From JBCCSZ01 sp039199225 (GTDB lineage: Bacteria > Bacteroidota > Bacteroidia > Chitinophagales > Saprospiraceae): a stretch of 19,311 nt of DNA. The DNA lies in the NCBI GenBank assembly GCA_039199225.1, contig JBCCSZ010000140.1, positions 1-19,311 on the forward strand, read 5' to 3'. Made by a program: the position numbers and the translations under genes. This document shows, piece after piece, positions 16,251 to 19,311 of the stretch; position 1 is the stretch's first letter, and each line of letters opens with the position of its first letter. The notes beneath the pieces are model-generated. The model worked only from the letters and a program-made list of their open reading frames with translations. It did not search any database and had not been told where the DNA came from.

Positions 16251-16297
16251 TGTAAACTATGGACGGTTTTTGCGTTATAAGTATGTTCCGAATCCCT

Positions 16298-16305
16298 TAC
16301 TTTTG
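16298..16305 (+). promoter_or_regulatory. Probable -7 box of the beta-helix lipoprotein gene
   Basis: TACTTTTG exactly fits TAnnTTTG and lies 25 bases before the ATG at 16331. A TTTG at 16269-16272 is 25 bases upstream, a little farther than usual. Transcription from here would start downstream of the in-frame ATG at 16259, supporting the later start codon. Confidence 0.4.
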
Positions 16306-16330
16306 TCTTCGGATCATTAAAATTCGTTCG

Positions 16331-17809
16331 ATGATACGTTATATTACTGGTTTCGCCCTACTGTTGCTCTTGATTTTTGCTTGCAATCCGGAGGATGATT
16401 TCATTACGGATAGTGGTGCAGGCTTGGAATTCTCCCTGGATACGCTTCGCTTTGATACCGTTTTTACCCGTTTGGGCTCTGCTACCCGCATCTTAAAAGT
16501 CTACAACAGACACTCTCAATCCATCAAGATTGATCGCATCATGCTGGGGGCCGGTGAAAACTCCTTCTTTAGGATCAATGTAGATGGCTTACCAACCCGT
16601 GATATTGCCGATGTTGAAATTGCGGCCCGAGATAGCTTATACATCTTTGGCGAAGTGACGGTTGATCCGGATCAGGATTTCTCCATCAGTCCTTATGTAA
16701 TCGAGGATGAAATTGTTTTTGAAACAAATGGCAATACCCAGACGGTGTTGCTGGAAGCATGGGGTCAAAATGCCAATTATGTTCCCAATCGCTTTGGAAA
16801 TGGAGGGGTTGCTGCCGTGACGAATTGCCAGGGGGACTGGGTGTGGGACGATCCGCGGCCTTATGTCATTTTCGGCATCTTGGTGGTGGACGACTGTACC
16901 TTGCGGATTCCGGCCGGAACACAAATCTATGTACATGGCGGTTTGGCGCGAGCAACGATTGATTCTGTTACCCAGCTGTACAACGATGGGCGATTGTTGA
17001 TTGGGCCAAATGGTCAACTGATCATAGAAGGAACACCCGAAAATCCTGTTGTCATACAGGGCGATCGCCTGGAGGATTCCTTTTCGGATGTGTCTGGCCA
17101 GTGGTTTGGCATCATACTGACCGCCGGGAGTCGGGGCAATGAAATCCGCCATGCTGAAATCAAAAATTCTGTATTTGGTGTTTATGTAGATTCTTCTGCC
17201 AACTTGAAGGTCGAATCGACACAGTTTTACAACACACTTTCTAGTGGCTTGATTGGTGTACACTCCTCGATCAATGCCACCAATTGCTTGTTTTACAACA
17301 ATGGCTCGGGCTCTTTCCGTGCGATATATGGTGGGGATTACAGTTTTGATTACTGCACAATGGCCAGCTATGGGGTAGATGCATCGGCGCTCAGCCTTTC
17401 CAATGTCCTTTGCCTGGACGATCTATGTTCTGAATTTCGGGCCTATCGCCTAAACGCCCGCCTGCGCAATTCCATTATTTTTGGCTCCCGTCGAGATGAA
17501 ATCTCCTTAGCACAAACAGATTTTGTTCCTTTCAACTATAACTTTGAAAATTGCGTCGTTCGAGTAGATGAGTTGGACGATGAAGCGCCCTACGAAGATT
17601 TCTTTGACGCCCATTGCAACAATTGCATCAATGGCGATCGCGGAGATGCCCTTTTTGCCGATATAGATGAGGACGATTATCATCTGGATACCCTGTCCAT
17701 CGCCGAGGGGCAAGCCCGACCGATTTTAAACATTCAAGTCGACTTGGACAACCAGCCCCGCGATGCTTCGGAGCCAGATGTGGGCTGCTACGAGTACATT
17801 TATCAGTAG
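16331..17809 (+). CDS. Surface/periplasmic lipoprotein with beta-helix fold
   Basis: This 492-residue protein begins with a lipoprotein signal, MIRYITGFALLLLLIFAC, with C18 as the lipid-attachment site. That signal selects the ATG at 16331 over an in-frame ATG at 16259. An N-terminal beta-rich part (about 25-165) is followed by a stretch typical of right-handed parallel beta-helix proteins (about 185-410): short repeated turns such as GRLLIGPNGQLIIEGTPENPVVIQG, then repeated N-rich coils (IKNSVFGVYVDSSANLKVES, INATNCLFYNNGSGS). The end PDVGCYEYIYQ resembles the C-terminus of other Bacteroidota beta-helix proteins. No catalytic residues or type IX CTD sorting domain are evident, so a carbohydrate-binding or structural surface role is only a guess. 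A GNAT gene starts 8 bases after the stop. Confidence 0.85.
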   Translation: MIRYITGFALLLLLIFACNPEDDFITDSGAGLEFSLDTLRFDTVFTRLGSATRILKVYNRHSQSIKIDRIMLGAGENSFFRINVDGLPTRDIADVEIAARDSLYIFGEVTVDPDQDFSISPYVIEDEIVFETNGNTQTVLLEAWGQNANYVPNRFGNGGVAAVTNCQGDWVWDDPRPYVIFGILVVDDCTLRIPAGTQIYVHGGLARATIDSVTQLYNDGRLLIGPNGQLIIEGTPENPVVIQGDRLEDSFSDVSGQWFGIILTAGSRGNEIRHAEIKNSVFGVYVDSSANLKVESTQFYNTLSSGLIGVHSSINATNCLFYNNGSGSFRAIYGGDYSFDYCTMASYGVDASALSLSNVLCLDDLCSEFRAYRLNARLRNSIIFGSRRDEISLAQTDFVPFNYNFENCVVRVDELDDEAPYEDFFDAHCNNCINGDRGDALFADIDEDDYHLDTLSIAEGQARPILNIQVDLDNQPRDASEPDVGCYEYIYQ

Positions 17810-17817
17810 GTAGAATC

Positions 17818-18375
17818 GTGAAGCGTCCCATTGAATTATCAACCAAAAGAACCTTTTTACGGTTGATAGAAGCATCAGACCTAGGCGATATTCACCAACT
17901 TCACGCACTGCCCGAAGTGGATGAATTCAATACCCTGGGGATTCCCGAGAGCATAGAAGAGACCAAAGCCGTCATCACTCCTTGGGTGGCTGATAACCAA
18001 TCGGCCATCATTAAAAATTACACTTTTAAAATTCAACGTAAGTCAGACAGCTGCTTCCTGGGCTTGTTTGGTTTGAAGCAGGGGAGCCCAAAGTACAGTA
18101 GGGCAGAGGTATGGTATAAATTGCATCCGGATTATTGGAGGCAAGGCTATGCGACAGAAGTTCTATCTGCTTTGCTGGATTTCGGTTTCGACCGCCTACA
18201 TCTACACCGGATCGAGGCAGGTTGTGCCGTCGACAACATTGGCTCTATTAGGGTACTGGAAAAGGTAGGCATGGTTCGAGAAGGTCGCAGAAGGCAGATT
18301 TTACCGCTGAAATCCGGCTGGTCCGACAATTTTGAATATGCCATTCTTGAGACAGATGAACGAAAAAAAGTGTGA
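17818..18375 (+). CDS. GNAT N-acetyltransferase, RimJ/RimL type
   Basis: This 185-residue cytoplasmic enzyme is predicted to transfer acetyl from acetyl-CoA to an amine, possibly a protein N-terminus. The layout is that of the RimJ/RimL-like subgroup: the opening TKRTFLRLIEASDLGDI, the central EVWYKLHPDYWRQGYATEVLSALLDFGF with the acetyl-CoA pyrophosphate loop RQGYAT near residues 107-112, then RIEAGCAVDNIGSIRVLEKVGMVREG near 130-155. It uses a GTG start only 8 bases after the upstream stop codon, so it is probably translated from the same mRNA as the beta-helix lipoprotein gene. No functional link between the two is obvious. The substrate is unknown. Confidence 0.92.
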   Translation: MKRPIELSTKRTFLRLIEASDLGDIHQLHALPEVDEFNTLGIPESIEETKAVITPWVADNQSAIIKNYTFKIQRKSDSCFLGLFGLKQGSPKYSRAEVWYKLHPDYWRQGYATEVLSALLDFGFDRLHLHRIEAGCAVDNIGSIRVLEKVGMVREGRRRQILPLKSGWSDNFEYAILETDERKKV

Positions 18376-18442
18376 GGCAAATTATTCCCTTCAAAGTTTT
18401 CTATATTAGAGAATTACCTATTGATACACCAATCCAGATCGA

Positions 18443-18793
18443 ATGAACAGCTTTAAATTACTCTTTTCGCTTTTGTTGGTCCTTGCCTTTGCCTCCTGTG
18501 ATAAGAAAGACTGTGAATACAAGAGCAAATACATTTACGAGCCCATCGTATTTGATGAATCCTGTAATTGCATTGTATCGGGGAAAGTAAAGTACCTCCA
18601 CGACTGTCAGACCGTTGCCCTGCTGGATTATGGTAGGGGAGCCTGCGACAATGTGGCTACCAAAACTGTGTGCAAAAATGGGAAGTGTGAAACAAGCGCA
18701 GGTGCCTACACCGAAGTGTTTGAAATAGATTGCCAAAAAGCTGTTGTCGAAGGCCCTATCAGCGAAGAAGAGGCTCTGAAGATGGGTATTTAG
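18443..18793 (+). CDS. Small cysteine-rich lipoprotein, function unknown
   Basis: The 116-residue protein opens with a lipoprotein signal, MNSFKLLFSLLLVLAFAS followed by C19. The 97-residue mature part carries eight further cysteines (in KDCEY, DESCNCIV, HDCQT, GACDN, TVCKNGKCE and IDCQK), which could form four disulfides in the periplasm or at the cell surface. I do not recognise a domain. The segment FDESCNCIVSGKVKYLHDC might be a short knot-like fold. The gene lies 67 bases after the GNAT gene and 17 bases before the DUF6090-like gene, so it may share a transcript with the latter. Confidence 0.8.
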   Translation: MNSFKLLFSLLLVLAFASCDKKDCEYKSKYIYEPIVFDESCNCIVSGKVKYLHDCQTVALLDYGRGACDNVATKTVCKNGKCETSAGAYTEVFEIDCQKAVVEGPISEEEALKMGI

Positions 18794-18810
18794 CCATAGG
18801 TCGATTCAAC

Positions 18811-19311
18811 ATGAGAAGAACTGGCAGACATAGATCAAGCATTGATTGGAAATACATCCTAACGGAGCTTGTACTCATTGTTGTTGGCATCCTACTGGCC
18901 ATCAATTTGAATACCTGGGCGACCAATCAAAAGATTAAAAAGCAAACCAAATCATCAATAGTACAAATTAAGGAAGAGATAGAGCTGAATATTGTGGAGC
19001 TGAGCGAAGTGGTCGAAGCAAATGGAAAATTAAGTGAATTCTTTGCGGAAATCACCCCACTGAGTGGGCGAGAGATCAACATCATTAACTGCCCTGTTGA
19101 TAGAATGAATGAATTGAGAAAAACATTCAGCGAACAGTTTGATATTGAAGACTCCACGAGCATTGGTACGAGCGATTATGCCTATACCCTGGGCATCAAC
19201 TTTGAATTGGAGTTTGGAGAACTCAACGATATTGCCTGGAATACTGCCCAGCTTTCAAATAATGTCAGTCAATACAAGTACGATTGCCTAAAAAATATTT
19301 TAGCTGTTTAC
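18811..19311 (+). CDS. DUF6090-like single-pass membrane protein, truncated by window end
   Basis: An open frame starts at the ATG at 18811 and runs 167 codons without a stop to the window edge, so the C-terminus is missing. A short basic N-terminus (RRTGRHRSS) precedes one membrane helix, LTELVLIVVGILLAINLNTW (about 18-37), matching from memory the EIxLIVxGILxALxINxW pattern of Bacteroidota DUF6090-type proteins. After it comes a charged, coiled-coil-like helical region (about 40-75) and a mostly helical acidic domain. The family function is unknown to me. It begins 17 bases after the cysteine-rich lipoprotein gene. Confidence 0.8.
   Translation, partial: MRRTGRHRSSIDWKYILTELVLIVVGILLAINLNTWATNQKIKKQTKSSIVQIKEEIELNIVELSEVVEANGKLSEFFAEITPLSGREINIINCPVDRMNELRKTFSEQFDIEDSTSIGTSDYAYTLGINFELEFGELNDIAWNTAQLSNNVSQYKYDCLKNILAVY

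Larger units (their letters stand above)
16022..16330. other. Divergent intergenic region with opposing promoters
   Basis: This 309-base gap separates the glycosyltransferase operon from the beta-helix lipoprotein gene. It contains promoter-like boxes for both strands and two short dyads: CATCC-TCTTT-GGATG at 16096-16110 and TGAGC-A-GCTCA at 16125-16135. Both dyads would lie in the long leader of the glycosyltransferase mRNA if transcription starts near 16215. In-frame extensions of both flanking genes into this gap were judged non-coding. Confidence 0.55.

Noticed and set aside
16637..17263. 208-codon open frame on the minus strand within the beta-helix lipoprotein.
   Set aside because: It is a shadow of the lipoprotein gene with no recognisable domain or start signal.
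16331..17809. The beta-helix protein as a type IX secretion cargo.
   Set aside because: It has a lipoprotein signal and its C-terminus lacks a recognisable CTD sorting domain, so type IX export is not supported.

Overview
The window reads as a chromosomal piece of a Bacteroidota bacterium. The strongest evidence is a complete type IX secretion / gliding motor set in the order gldK-gldL-gldM-gldN, supported by promoter-like TAnnTTTG boxes, Bacteroidota-style lipoprotein signals, A-rich leaders with little Shine-Dalgarno sequence, and a terminal gene resembling the DUF6090 family. The class cannot be fixed from the sequence alone; the impression is of Saprospiria (Lewinella-like) or a relative. 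No tRNA, rRNA, CRISPR array, transposase or phage gene was seen.

Layout: (1) Bases 1-237 form a near-perfect inverted repeat around the gldK promoter. Its left arm is a reversed copy of the gldK start and runs off the window edge, which may be a contig-end fold-back artefact. (2) Bases 198-4795 hold gldK, a hairpin terminator, then gldL-gldM-gldN, closed by a strong terminator at about 4827-4858. (3) Bases 4862-6763 (minus) hold a lone UPF1/IGHMBP2-like superfamily 1 helicase. (4) Bases 6764-7112 are a 349-base divergent intergenic region with three short dyads and one exact TAnnTTTG box. (5) Bases 7113-12514 hold an export operon: a C39-peptidase ABC transporter, an HlyD-type adaptor, and a second ABC transporter of the NisT-like type without a peptidase domain. 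No precursor peptide was recognised. (6) Bases 16021-12498 (minus) hold a tight three-gene glycosyltransferase operon: a DPM1-like polyprenyl-phosphate glycosyltransferase, a cellulose-synthase-like membrane GT2 and a GT-C membrane glycosyltransferase. Its last gene overlaps the tail of the export operon by 17 bases. (7) Bases 16331-19311 hold a beta-helix lipoprotein, a GNAT acetyltransferase, a small cysteine-rich lipoprotein and a truncated DUF6090-like membrane protein.

How they work together: GldL and GldM form the proton-driven inner-membrane motor, and GldK and GldN form the periplasmic/outer-membrane ring of type IX secretion. The C39 transporter would cut and export double-glycine leader peptides or proteins through the HlyD adaptor; the second ABC transporter may export the same or a related product, or give self-protection. 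In the glycosyltransferase operon, the DPM1-like enzyme would supply a lipid-linked sugar to the GT-C enzyme while the CesA-like enzyme builds a polymer or glycolipid. The most unusual structural signal is the inverted repeat at the left edge. The most interesting biological question is what the export operon secretes.
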